Source of the DNA: Himantopus leucocephalus
Lineage: Eukaryota > Chordata > Aves > Charadriiformes > Recurvirostridae
Direction of reading: 5' to 3'
Length of the DNA: 64,000 nucleotides
Assembly (NCBI GenBank): GCA_003993805.1
Contig: RSEF01000001.1
Coordinates: 204,802,556 to 204,866,555 of the forward strand
Under the pieces are notes generated by a model. That model saw only the letters and a list, made by a program, of their open reading frames with translations, was not told the DNA's origin and made no database searches. The translations under genes and the position numbers were made by a program. Below, one piece after another: positions 24,701 through 37,510 of this stretch (position 1 is the stretch's first letter; each line of letters begins with the position of its first letter).

Positions 24701-27310
24701 CTGCAAACCACAAAGAAAAAAAAGAGACCATTTAAATGTGCAAATATCAAAAATATCACCTGGTGTAGGAAAAACAAATGCCACGGTGTTCATGAAGCAT
24801 AAATGCCAGAGTTTGCATAAGGAAATTCTAGCATAAATTTCATTGGGTGAATAATAAATTCCTCATAGTTTATCCAAGACCATCATGCTGCAGACTCACA
24901 GCAATGGGTAATATTTTTATTTTACATTTTTTATCCTTCTTTGGTGTGGAAGAAGCTCATGTGTCATGAGAACAGGCAAGAAAATAAATTTATTTCAGTA
25001 AATGACTGGAATTGTTTAATTTGTCACCTTAAGAAAGTGGGAAGAGAAAGACATAATATCTCAAAAATGTCTGAATTACATACATATCTTAAATGAGTAC
25101 TGAGGAATAGTAAATTCACAGCCTGGAACTAGAACCATTTTTATTTTTCACAGTGTTTCGGTTTTCCTTGAAGGATGTGGAGTTCCTATTTGCACTCTCA
25201 TGGAAGCTGTTTTTATGGTTTCGCATCTTCACATATGAAACAGTTTTGAATCACATGCTGTAGCATATGTCTAGCCCAGCTGTTCTCTCTGTACTTATAT
25301 GGTCCCACCACCATAAATCTCCGGGCAGATCACAAGTAAAACCAAAATTACTCTTGCAGTACCCATGGCTGGGGAAGCATTTGGTGTCCACCATTAACCA
25401 AATGGGTAAATTGGAGAAGAGTGTTATGAAGTGTTTAGTCTCAAATCAAACAAGAGGTCTCTGGATCTGCTTGAAATTGGTCTCCCTGCTGAGTCCCAGC
25501 CAAGGGCACCTTCTTTATTACACCTTTTTCCAGGAAGCGGAGAATTTGAGTGTGTATTTTCTGAAGTGACATGTATGGGTAGTTCTCATGTGGCCACTGG
25601 CATCTTCAAAGATCGAAAAAAATTCACCTGAAATCCCCAGTGCTGTGCAGCTGTATTCTGTACGGCCCTGGGAAGAGTGAGCAGTTCTGGTAAAGGAGGC
25701 TGAAAGCAACTGTCTCTGCATTTTTATATGTCTTTTACACTGTTAGTACCCCAGTGAGCCATCCCTGCTCATATAATTTCCCTTACACCACAATAGTTTC
25801 TAGATCTGAAATTGAACACAAAGACCAGTTCCAGCATACGTTTTTTGCCCTTATTATGTACTGTGCTATTTCACATGAAAAAAAGAAGGAACTGTTTTCA
25901 TCAAGGCATTTTTCTCTGATATAGCAAGATGCAATAATGTATCCTCACAAATACCTCAGCTTTCAAATGCAGAAAGCACTCTCACGTTTATACCATAGAA
26001 GGTGCTACTGGGATATTTCAAATTCCCCTCATTCCCAAGAGATCTGCTAATCTCAGAAGAACGAAGGCAGGGAGGGAGTTTGCTTGGCCCCAGATTTCAC
26101 AATGCTGTGATGCACTTGGAGAGTTTCAGGACCCAGGCCCCAGGCACAGGGCTACAGGCTCCTCTTGCACCTGAGTGTACCACCAGCTGGGCTCAGAAGA
26201 ACACCCCAGACTGGCTGAATTAGCATCAAATCACTTCCTGACAGCCACAAAACTTAAACAGCTCCACCCCCTCGCCCCCACTGTTGAACCTCAGCAGTAG
26301 AAAAAGTCTGCCAGAAGGGAGGAGCTCACATCTGAGACCTTCCTCAGGCTGGACAAAAAATCTCATTTGAATTTATTATTGGCATTTAAGTACATTAAAT
26401 AACCCTGTTTGATACACTTAGTTGATAGACACATCAAATAGGTGGTGTCACCTCTAGGCAGTATAATGCAGCTTTGTGGAGACCATCTCATCCCTGGGAC
26501 AAGGGGCAGCAGCAGAGGGAAAATTGCATGTACTCCTCCCGGCTCCCCCCTGTGGGAGCTGCCAGCCCTNCAAAACACAACTGCTTACCAGAAAACAAAA
26601 CTCTACAAAAATAATCTGGTGGAGCTTTTACAATGCTTTACACCATTCAGATTGTGTTTCCCCTCCAAGATAAGCAATTAGTCAAGCAGTGGAGAAGTGG
26701 GGTGGGATTCAGGACAAGTGGGCTGTCCCAGCCGGGCATCCCCAGCTCAGTGGGTGAATGCGAGATCATTATTTTATCTTCTTGGACAGTTCACTGGGGT
26801 AAACACTGCCTGAAAACAAGTTTTGAGATCAATTGACATACTGTGTAGTGGACTGTATTATACTACCTAATCAAATGTTTATACTACATTGTCAAGAACT
26901 CTGTTCCTTGACAAATGGCTGAACTACAGTGAAGATGTCCTGCACATTCCCTGCTGAAAACATTCCCCTCAGAAATTCAGCCTGCAAATACTGAGTCATA
27001 TCAAAGAAAACTACAGCACATAATGTAAATAACTGAAAGATATATAATCAAGATATAGGGATGGCTGGAACAGCTGCCCCTATGGATGGAGATTCAAGAA
27101 CAATGGGATGTTGCTATCTAGCAAGGAAGCTGATTTTGAGGGTTTTTTTCAGCAGTCTTGGTGCTTAACTAACAGACATTCGTGGTACTGTTATTAATAA
27201 AGTCTTAAAGAGTGTTCCCCTTTGCTTTTTGAGGACTGTGCTATGCAGGTAATACAGAAGCATTCAAACCTCACCCTGACAGAACCTGATGGTCTTGAAA
27301 ACAACATTAC
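24701..27310. other. non-coding stretch
   Basis: No gene or known repeat recognised. A single N lies at 26570. Confidence 0.4.
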
Positions 27311-27410
27311 NNNNNNNNNNNNNNNNNNNNNNNNNNNNNNNNNNNNNNNNNNNNNNNNNNNNNNNNNNNNNNNNNNNNNNNNNNNNNNNNNNNNNNNNNN
27401 NNNNNNNNNN
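27311..27410. other. assembly gap of 100 N
   Basis: Exactly 100 N, so the true size is unknown. Neither flank matches a repeat I know, unlike the first gap. Confidence 0.97.
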
Positions 27411-27549
27411 GTTGTCCAAAAATATTATTAACACAAAATAATGAAATACAATACACTTTGCACAAAGATTTTAATAGTGATACCAGACAAATTCAAATTA
27501 GTTTTTTTTGTTGGATATAAAGATTTTTCTGGATGAAAATCTTACTTAC

Positions 27550-27581
27550 CTTCCTTAATCTTTTTATCTGTATTTCCATCA
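27550..27581 (-). other. candidate 32-nt micro-exon
   Basis: On the minus strand, CTCTTAATAACTTCCAG precedes the segment and a perfect donor (GGAAG then GTAAGTAAG) follows it. Two frames are open: one reads MEIQIKRLRK, the other DGNTDKKIKE. The splice sites are good, but the length is so short that open frames carry little weight. Confidence 0.15.
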
Positions 27582-28284
27582 CTGGAAGTTATTAAGAGGG
27601 ACTGGTAGCAAAAATTGTCTTTTCTTTTCACTGTAGTTAAGATTCAGCGTATGTACTCCTCCGTGTTCAGCTTAAACAATGAGCCTCACCTGATCATGCT
27701 AGAGAGCTCATGAAGTGTCGCAGTGCTATAGTGTTTGGACTCAGGTCACTGAAGAGAATCTTTCCTTACCAAATCTTGTATTTCCATCTTCACTCACCCT
27801 TTAGTCCCACTTCAACTGTTCTTGAAAAAACATAAGCACATTAATTTTCTGTTTCATTTAGTAAAGCATTTGCTTCCCCCCATTAAAAACAACCCCTTGA
27901 ATTAAAGACTAGAATTTAAACACTAGCCAATTTATTCAAAAACTGGCATTGACTGAAAACAAGTCACTGGTACAAATCATAAATATCTGCATTGAATGCT
28001 GTTTTCTTAGTTTTCAGATGTCTTTAATCCACAAACTCACACAAGCATATGCACATGCACCCTATTTACCACTCCAGTGCAAAACCAACCTCACTGGCCC
28101 TGTGAGCTGCCACCACTCATTCAGGCACTGTTGTAGGTATTTCTGGTATGGAATTGCTCTTCCATTCTCAAAATCAATATAAAGGTTGTGTCCAACTTTT
28201 TTGTAGGTTGCAGAGAGTTACAGTTTGGTATTTCTTTATCTATGAATGTGTAAATTGTTTTCATGCAACATTTGTGTGCACGAA

Positions 28285-28317
28285 ATGCAAATGCAGGCTC
28301 ACATGCATTTGCAAATG
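28285..28317. promoter_or_regulatory. octamer-containing inverted repeat, possible enhancer element
   Basis: A perfect ATGCAAAT octamer (28285-28292), the classic POU/Oct-factor site, lies in the left arm of an inverted repeat: TGCAAATGCA, 8-base spacer, TGCATTTGCA. The right arm overlaps a perfect 12-bp palindrome CATTTGCAAATG (28306-28317). This gives several overlapping POU-like half sites in 33 bp. Regulatory function is inferred only. Confidence 0.3.
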
Positions 28318-30220
28318 AGATTGGCTGCTAAGGTTGGCTCTATTTGAACTGTATCTAGAATGTCACAGACACCTCCCAGTATCCACAGAGGCTCTAACCG
28401 TGTTCCCTGAAGGAAAGGCTGGAGGATTGTGCTGGGACAGTGTGCGTGATATTAAGGCTCCAGGAGGTAATACCTCTAACCCACCACCTGATGACTGACT
28501 CCAGTAATCAGTGTGTCTGAATAACTGAGCGAGGCCAGTGATCAGGAATGTCTGACTGATCTGACATGCACTTGATTTTGAAGGAGGGAGAACACTTTGC
28601 TGTGAATAACAAAAGCTCACTCCTTTTGGTCAATGTCATTTATCTTCAGAGGTTCCCTCTTAGACTCACATCTGAAAAGCGGAGAGGACCATCATCACAT
28701 CCCCAAGGCAACCTGTGCTCCAACTTTATTTGGACACCATAAATGTGGAGAGGGAGATATGCTGTCTCACAGTGGTTGCAGCCATATCTCCTGGCTTTCT
28801 GTCAGGCCCTGGGCTCATGTAGGCAGAGAGGTCCTTCAAGGTTTCCCAGGGCCTCTGACAGGGATGCAGCTAAGAAGAGGCTTTTCCCTTTCACAGGAAG
28901 GAAAAAGACAACCCCAACAAATATTTCTTCCTTTTTGGAAGTAGCTTGTGGGACATGAGTGGCTCACATTTCCCAGGCTGAGAAGCCCAGCGCCCATCTG
29001 AACTTTTCTGTAGCACAAGCTGTCATCCAGCTACTTGAGTGAATTTCCCCAAGCATTTATACCCGCAAGACTCCCACTCAAATCTTTGTGTGCCGAGCTA
29101 GTCTGAACAGAGTCAGGGAACGAGCAGTGTGACTCACTTTCAGATGTTAAGAAAACAGTTCTTGAAAAGGATTACTATATACAGCAACTCTGGCAAGAGG
29201 CTCCGCAGGAGCCTTCCTGACTTCCAAGTTCTCCTTCCTGACTTCTGTGTTAAGGAAGAAAAAGTTATGGCAAGAGTAGACTCTTTTCCTCTGCAAGAGT
29301 AAGTAACAGCTGTAAGTAGAGCAGATATTAAGAGTTAAAAAAACAGGAATCTCAATAACTCCTCTGAGCCAGATTTTAGAGGTTATATTCAATACATCAG
29401 CATGCCTTTCTTTCTTATGTTAATGAAATATCAGTCAATAACTCTTGTGTAGAACAAATCCTCTTATATGTATAAGCATGTAGCTGTAACTCACCAGGGT
29501 AGCCCAAAGCACTAAAGCAAGAGATCTTTAGCAAGGATAAGTCAGCTTAGCTCCGCTGCAACATTTCCAGTTGACATCAAATGAGAATCTGGCTGTACAG
29601 CTGAGGATAGCGTTAATGCACCAGTGCTGCAGTTTTCTATGCTCTTTCTTTTAGCGATGATTATCTAGACCATTGACCGTTCTGGCATATATAGCAATTC
29701 TTGCCTCCCAAATCCAGCTGGTACGGGTTCCAGTCTGGATCTAGTCCTTTGAAGCCCAAAGGAGGACTGCATGTGGGGGCATTCCTCCAGGACTGGGCTA
29801 ATGCTTTCTTTAGTATGAACTGCTTTTTTATTTATTTTGAGCTTTATTTTCTGGTGGTTTTGAAGTGACTTTAACTGCTATGTTCTCTAAGCAGCGCTGA
29901 GAAAGCAAAAGCATTTAATTTCTGAGGATTTGCTCTTTCTGAACACTGAACAGGCAGAATACACTGGAGGTGGCAACAGCAACAGAACAAACAAACCAAC
30001 AAAACCCCCACACCATCAAAATATCAACAGTGACTCATGAGGCTTACAAATTGCTACCTACTAAGTGGTTCAAGGTGTCTGAAATAAATCATTTAAACTC
30101 AGCATAAACCAAACATGGTGATAGAGGCCGAATTCTTAATTTGGCTTTTAATAAAGGTGTTTGACAAAAACAATGTAAATTTAAGAAACCAGATTTTATA
30201 CGTTATTGTTACAGAAAAAG
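28318..30220. other. non-coding stretch
   Basis: No gene or named repeat recognised. Confidence 0.4.
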
Positions 30221-30279
30221 GCTTATTTTTTTTGTGTATTTTAAGCCANAGCTTAATTTTTGTTGTGTATTTTAAGCCA
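30221..30279. repeat. near-perfect tandem duplication joined by an N
   Basis: A 28-29 base unit beginning GCTTA and ending GTGTATTTTAAGCCA occurs twice (30221-30248 and 30251-30279), with N at 30249 between the copies. The copies differ only inside the T-rich part. This is typical of two contig ends that overlap but were joined without merging, so the second copy may not exist in the genome. Confidence 0.7.
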
Positions 30280-33200
30280 CATCTAAGTTATGAGGATTTT
30301 TTCTAGCATGACTTGTAAAAAACCAAGATGCTTATATGTAACCTGGTCCCAAGAATCATGATAAGATTAGGTAGCTAAATCCAGTGTAATTGCAAACACA
30401 TTTGGGATTTTAATTTGCAAAATAGACTCAATTGAATCTACTGTCTGCTGTCAATCGTGAATAGTTTTTCTTCAGACTAACTGATTTATCACAATAGCTT
30501 AAATACAGATGCTCTTTTCCAGCTCAGATGATCTCTTGGACACCTGATCCTCTCTTCAGGGGTATACAACAGCCCAAACAAACAAACATGCAGGCTTTGC
30601 ATAGTTCCAGAAATCAAATGGGTGTATGGAATATTTATAGCTAGAAAAAAGTGTCAACAGACTACATACATTCCCCTGCCTTAATTTCCCTGTAATTTTC
30701 AATATTTTGTCACTTGGGGTTTTGGTCAAAGTTTTCCAAAACTTTTCTTGCAAATCATGGGCACTGTTTCCCTGAATGGTTTTCCTCATATTTTTCTGCT
30801 TTGCCTCAGCTCCTTCTGTCTCTGTGAACCACAGAGGATTTCCAAGTCTCTCAGGTTTCTCTTCTAATCCAGCCTCAGTACCTGATTGTCTTACCTTTTT
30901 TTGCAAAGAAGTGAGAGATAACTGGTTCTGTATAAGATGTGATCCATGCAAATGCAGGATGTAATAGGTCTCCATTATCTCTGACTGGGAATGATATGCC
31001 AGGACCCTCCCATATATACCCTAGATGAGGTTACACCTTGGTAAATGCCATTCTGACAACCACTCTGACTATATATAGCAGAACTCCCAAACCCTGAGAC
31101 AGCCAATGATATGACGTAGCACATTAGTCAGAACTACCAGAATTCGTAAGTGTCCCTAGGACAAATTTTCCAGGTGGTACCTACTGGGATTTAGCATTAG
31201 TAGTCAGAGAACAGGAGAGGAGGGAGCAGGAGACCATCGCTGCGGAAAGGTGAGGTCACTCAGGTGTGGCCTTGGTGAGTAGGTCTGTATGAGTGTATGG
31301 TGGGTTTCTGTGCAAGACCATGTGCATGAGAGGGTAAAACTGAGGATGGAGAGGGAAGGGGGGTGTGCTGGTACACATATGTGCTCTGCACGCTCTGAAC
31401 ACCACAAAAAGGTACTCCTTTCGTTGGAGTGTGCAACTGCTTTGACTAATGACAGTGTACACCTTTGGAAAGATACACTGTATTATATTTTAGGCTGCTT
31501 GAATGCGGGACAGGATATTTTTCCAAGGTCACATGTTCAACTCATCAAACTAATATGATAACAACTTGACAACGTTAAAGTGGTGACATTGAAAGCATCA
31601 CCACAAGTTTGAGTTAGCACCTCACATAATTTGCTGAATGTAGTCATCTCCACTTCTCGGATCTATTCTTTCAGGCTCTGTGCAAACTTGGGCAGGTGAA
31701 ATTATATTTTACACTCTTCTTAGGTTCTGGAAGTATTCTTTGCAACTACATTTGTGAAAGATTCACTTCAAAAACAAGTTATGAAATTCAGAGGAGCTGG
31801 AGGGAGCTGGTGGTACCTGGGGTTGAAATAATTTGCCTAAAAAATTACTTTGTATGTCTGCTCTGTGCATATGTGCATGTATGAATGTATTTGGCTTTAC
31901 TCCGTAGTTGTCATTCTTGTGTTTGATGATGATACATGTACTGCTGTGAAATGGAAAGTCAGGTTTTACAAACGCTGGGATGACACTGTACCTCTAAATA
32001 TAGACAAAAAGTAGCTGTGCAAGTTGCTAGGTTTATCCTGCATGTGGTGGAGGTGATGGGAGACAGCTTTCTGTGCTGAGCAGGAAGGTCTGACTGCCTG
32101 AGGCACCAAGATTAAAAAGTTGCTGTGTGTGTGCGCAGGGAACAGCCTGGAGGACACGAAGCGTTTGGGGAGGAAATGAAGCTGCCCGAAGGCTGACATC
32201 TTTGGCAGAGCAACCAGGGAGAATGGGAACATGCCAACAGACATGTGAAGTTCTGCAGGGCCCTAAATGCGAAAAGAACAAACCGAAACTTAACAGGAGT
32301 GGTAAAGGGGAAGTCACTGAATTTACAATTATTGTGATAAGAAAATTTTCCATGGGGGAAGTACATGAAATGACTAACAGTCATTTCACTTCGAGGTTGT
32401 GAAGAGCTCTCAGATGAGAAATAACCTTGTTATGAACAACTTTTTAAGCTGCCACCCATTAGGGAAAAGCTCTGAATACCACTGCCAGTTCACCATTCTC
32501 TACAGCGTAGATTTCAATTCTTGAGTGCTACTGAGACTTACATGGCACACCACAGCTCTGTCACTTACTTAACTTGTGCCTAGAATTCTGCAAGTCTTTA
32601 AACTGGGGTGTGTGGATCTGATTTTTTTCCTGGCCTTCTTATCTGTTCTTCAAATGCAGTTAATTTCAGTGGGAATCCTTCCTTAGCTAGTTTGGAAAGA
32701 TGACCCAGATCCTCAGTGGCTTTAGATCAGCACTGAAATCTGTGCCAATCCAATCTCCACTGCAGACCTCTCCAAGGTCATGAGAGGATCCCAACGCAGC
32801 CCCTAGAACAACAGTTGCTACCTACACTGCAGATGTAAAGAGAAAAAAAATATTGTTTTGTTATTTGTGTTCCCTTCAAATTATGAAAGAATAACATTAT
32901 GCTGTCCTTTCATATCACTCTGCTCTCTACCTTCAGCTCCTTTTTTTCACTTGAACAGGAAACCTTTCCAAAGGACAAGACTGGAGTTTACAAGAGACTG
33001 TTAGATGGCAGTCCTACAAATACCTTTGCACATGGTTAACCTCATGCACAGGGGTGGTCCTGCTGATGTCAAGTTAAGCACATGCCTAAGTGTTTAGAAG
33101 ACTCAGCCTCACTTCTGACATCTAAGTAAACAGACGATCATCTTAAATTCTCCAGGAATTTCTGATCAGAAAGGACATTTTATTAATGGCAAAACAAATC

Positions 33201-35107
33201 TGTAAATGTATCTAAATTTAACATAAAAACTATCTTTTAAATGAAAATGTTATTTGTAGATTTAAACCTTTATTAGTGAAATCCCTTTGAAGTGAAGTTT
33301 AAAACTTCACCTCTATGCCACTTTCTAAAGTAGCAAAGCTCAAATGCACCTCCATTAAACAGGGTTTATTCTAATGCTACCCCAGTTAAGCATCAATCGC
33401 TCACCTTCATTATAATTAAACTGACTCTTCCTTGTATCCCAGGATTTCCAGATAAAAATCTATTCCAGCAGTGATGAATTCTGCATTATTATGACACCCA
33501 CTAGTAATAATTTAAAAGACAGTCTATTATACTTGCCCAGCCTCTTCCATCCAGTGATCTCAAGCCACTTCGTAAACCTCACACAAACATTGCTAAGCAA
33601 GGTGAGCATTTTCTTCCACATGAAGGGCGACGTTTGCAGATAGGAGTTGTGCGGGTGGGTTACGCGCTGCACCGTGTGCTCAAGGATCAAGTTCCTCAAA
33701 TCTAAAGACCATTGTTAGATTTTGTGTGCTGTGGTGACGCAGGTATTCAGGAGGGCTCTGAGCAGTAACAGATCGTGCCACTTACAGACAGACAGAACAG
33801 TGGCTATTTTGTGGTCTCAGGTGTCCGCAGGGTGCTTTACTGTGAAAACGAGGACCCGGGAAGAGGCATGTCATGAACAGTCTTTGCTTCAAAGGCACAA
33901 CAGGCCGAACAAATAGCTGGGTGACGTTGTTTGAAGCTAACAATTTAGTTGATAAATTTAGTCAGCATGCTCCATTTTCCTGTTTCTAAATTGTCTGTAA
34001 AGTAACTGACTTTTCCAAATCTCTAGATACTGCAGTAGTGTTTTTTTGGCCTGTGGGCTGTTGGAAAAATGGCTTCTCTGACTATTTGCTGTGTGTTGAT
34101 TACTGCTTGTGCCACATGGTTGGTCAGCTTAATGGTATAGTATTTCTGTTTCCTGATTGCACACTTCAAGCTTTATGAGCAGGAATAATCTTTTTGTTCC
34201 TTCTGTGTGAGTTATTCACGAACACATCAAATTGCTCAATGAATATCCAGAGGTTGAAAAAAAAGTATTTAAATGTCTTCCTAATGTTAAGCTTGCGAAT
34301 ACTTTTTTGGTACAGTGCCTTTGCATCCCTGACCTTTGCATCCCAGGGATATTAAAGAATAAAATCTTTCTTCTCCCACATTGCTGGGATGAATGGGTTT
34401 GCACGTACAAGTAAAGCAAGATTTTGTTCAGGAGAGTCAGGTCTGGTTTTGTAGCTGCTATATTTTGCCAGATCTAAACCATCCATTTTCACCAAAGCAC
34501 CTCAGTTTAAAATAACTTCAATTTTGGTTTTGCCATAGACAAACATGGAAAAACAGCTTAGAAGAGAGTCTGTAGCTATGTAAGAGAACATAGGAAGCTC
34601 TTTGAACTACAAATATACTTTTCTTTTTATTTTACTATTGAATGAATGCATATATACAGAAAACGTATTGGATACGTTCCCTCGGCAGAAAAGGCAGATC
34701 TTACTCATCAGCCATGAAGTTTCCGAACACTTCCGGAGATATTTTAAATGCAGCAAGTAATGATCTATATATTTTTTTATATGCATGTGCAGAGGTTACC
34801 AAATAACTTATACAGTATATGTAATATAGGACCCATGATCTTGGCTTCAAAAATATACAGCTTTCTCTTCCTTTGCCTGGAAAACGACTTCCATTTAGTC
34901 AAAGAAAAATGTAATCACATCAGCTTGCTTGATGTGCCAGGCAAGGGCCCCTCTGGGAATGTTATCAGAGTGTCTAACAGGCAGCATCAGCATATACGCA
35001 GTGCACAAATGATGGCAGAGTCCAGACAAGTTTAGAGGTGAATAAGGTAGGTCAAACATCCTGTCCATCTGCCTTGCAGCTTAAATCTTTACTGTAAAGC
35101 AAATGAT
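30280..35107. other. non-coding stretch
   Basis: No gene is supported. A 139-codon minus-strand frame (30556-30975) is hydrophilic and starts with ATG, but nothing in it is recognisable and a frame of this length is expected by chance in 64 kb. No named repeat was seen. Confidence 0.4.
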
Positions 35108-35129
35108 CTGTGAAAACCATTTTTCACAG
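35108..35129. repeat. hairpin-forming inverted repeat, 9-bp arms
   Basis: CTGTGAAAA, a 4-base loop CCAT, then TTTTCACAG. A perfect short stem-loop; no further context supports a role. Confidence 0.6.
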
Positions 35130-36889
35130 TTACAAATGAAAACTCACTGATTCACATGTCTCTTGAAGTCTTGAAGAGTGACTTCTAAACCCAAGATTGT
35201 GCATAACTAATTGTACATTGCTTTATACTACAGCCTTGAAACAAAATGTGTGAGATAAATTCACAGTGCATTTTTATATGCTTTTAAATTAGCATGTTAA
35301 TATTTTTCTGGAACTTTAAAATGAAGCCTTTTTCAAGAGGATCTACATTATCAAAACTCTATTAGCCTATTTGTGTTAAAATTGGATTAAATGTAGCTAG
35401 GACAACTTCAGGTGAAAATAAAACCCTTATGGACAAGTTCTAGGAATCCCCAGGACACAAAAGCTGCATAACTGACTAAAAAATAAATGGTGATTTTCGT
35501 AGCTATATTTTAAATTTTTGAATGCTAAAAATGATTAAATGAATATGTGCAAAAAGTCACAGCTCCCTTCTGTGGAATTATTTTATGTGGTCCTGAACGA
35601 TGAGGACCAATGTGGCCTCATTTTGGCAAAGGACCTTCAGGGTAAGAGGGAAGGTCATGTCTGAATTGTGTTACAGCAGCCTTTGCTCAAAACACCGGGA
35701 AAAATACATCTGAGTCAATGGAAGTCCCCCAGGAAACATCTCGCCCCCTCACTCTAGCAACCTTGCTCTTGGGCAGGCTGGCAGAACTGGTGGGGTGGCT
35801 CCTGTAAACTCTGATCACCTTTTTCCTTTCCAGAACAGTTATCTCCAAGCATAATGATGTTCAATAATTTAAAATGGAATAAATGTTCTTTGCACTTTTT
35901 CCTTAATGTCCAGCAGTCCCAATATATGCCTTTTCTAAACAACTCTAGCACAATATTTTCCTTCTAACTCCAGCCTCTGCACATGCCCTTGCACCCCGTA
36001 GCCTAGATGTTCCAAATCTGCCAGTCTTGTCCTGCCGTGATATCCTCTGCTCTCTGCTCACCTCTGACTTTCTCCAGCTCATGTTCAGACCTTGAAATCG
36101 CGAGCTCTGTTCCCACATGCCCAGGCAGTGGCAATGGCTGTGCTCAGTCTCAGCATGTGTGCCACACACAAGCTGAAGATGCTTCCCCAGCAGCTCCTCT
36201 GCTTGCCTGAGAGGCTGCCTGTGGTCGGTCCCACCAGTGCCTGACTTCTTTCAGACATGGGCAAGAAAAGAGGCAAGCTGTTTGCTGGGGCTGCCAACAT
36301 TTTCCCCCAGGGCTCCAGCATTACACTGGTGTTGCTGTGGGGATGTAATAACCCTCAAGGTGGTCTTGCCTCACAGGCTTTATTTTGGCTTTAGATTGTA
36401 AGTGCAGCAGGTAGAGACTTATTCGACCGCTTTGCCTTCTTTTGAGTACCTCCTCATGCGTGAATCACCACTGTACTATCAAAGTGTCCTTTTCCCATGC
36501 TGGACCTCAGCACTGTGCAACTCCAGGCTTTAGCAGCAGCAGCACTCAAGGCACAGGTGTCAAATTGTGCTATGAAATGGCAGACCAACTTCTTCTCGCA
36601 TTTTAGCATAAGTTTACAGTTTAGCGTGTTTGAGTTTTGCAGGTTTGTAGGAAGGTGACCTGCACTTAAAGAAAACCCCAAATCCTTTTCCTCTTTCTCC
36701 CAGTACAGCTCTGACCATTTTAGCTGTGAAGAAAGCCACGCCACCGACAGTGTTGCTGCTTATTTCTGGCAGTGTTTCCACCAGGCAGCAAGTCAGACTC
36801 ATCCACCTCCTGCCCTTCTGGGTCTGGTAGCCACTAATGCTGAAAAAAACAGTTTGCCCTTTGATGCGTTTGCTTCAACCATGTGAGTG
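35130..36889. other. non-coding stretch
   Basis: No gene supported. A short frame near 35567-35640 ends at a GTAAGAGG donor-like site but lacks a pyrimidine tract before its putative acceptor. Confidence 0.4.
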
Positions 36890-37510
36890 GTACTTGAAAA
36901 ATGATTCCCCATCTGACAAGCGGTGCCAGGAGCTGAGTGGGGCATATGGGGCTGGGGCTGTGGGGGCTGAGTGGTGCTGGCCAGACGCCTGCACGGCCAC
37001 CATCTGCCCGCCACACGGGAGGGTGACGGGGCTGGTCGCCACAGGGGCACTCGCTGCCAGAAGCACTTTGTTTCTCCTCTGAAAAAAAAAAGCGATGCAC
37101 CTTCCTGCAGCTGGCGATGGGCCTCGCTGCAGCCGCTCCCTGGCAGGGCATGGTCCCGTGGGGATACCGTGTGCCAGCCCCAAGCACCATGCCTGGTCTG
37201 TATGGGGGGAGAAGGTCCCTTTCTAGGCAGTGTTTGGCAGGGCTTGCCAGCAGGAATGACAGAGGGTATGGGGCAGATGCAGAGGTGGCAAGCAGAGTAA
37301 ACCCCAGGAGAAGGTGCTGTTTATGCAAGGGTGTATGCGTGTGGGGATGGACGCCTGCTGAGGGATGGGTGGGATGCAGCGGGGAACCCCTGGGCATAGA
37401 GAGCAGCTCCATGCCAGCATGGGCACAACACCACGGGGACCTGCCGGCTCCTTTGGCGAGGTGGATACGGGCTCGTTCTTTATGTAGAGGGACGGAGGCA
37501 CCTCCCTTTC
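36890..37510. other. GC-rich patch with moderate CpG content
   Basis: This 0.6-kb block is clearly richer in G, C and CpG than the flanks. That explains the overlapping open frames on both strands, including the longest frame of the window (239 codons, minus, 36834-37553). The translated products are proline-, histidine- and serine-rich without domains. It could be an unannotated promoter, an exon of an untranslated transcript, or a GC-biased repeat. No TATA box, initiator or splice pattern decides this. Confidence 0.35.

Noticed and set aside
30556..30975. 139-codon hydrophilic minus-strand frame starting with ATG
   Set aside because: Composition is mildly protein-like, but frames of this length are expected by chance in 64 kb of both strands. 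No motif, partner exon or convincing splice sites were found.
34318..34345. CCTTTGCATCCC occurring twice in tandem
   Set aside because: Two short copies only; below what I would call a meaningful repeat.
35567..35640. Short open segment ending at GTAAGAGG
   Set aside because: The presumed acceptor has an A-rich, not pyrimidine-rich, upstream region.
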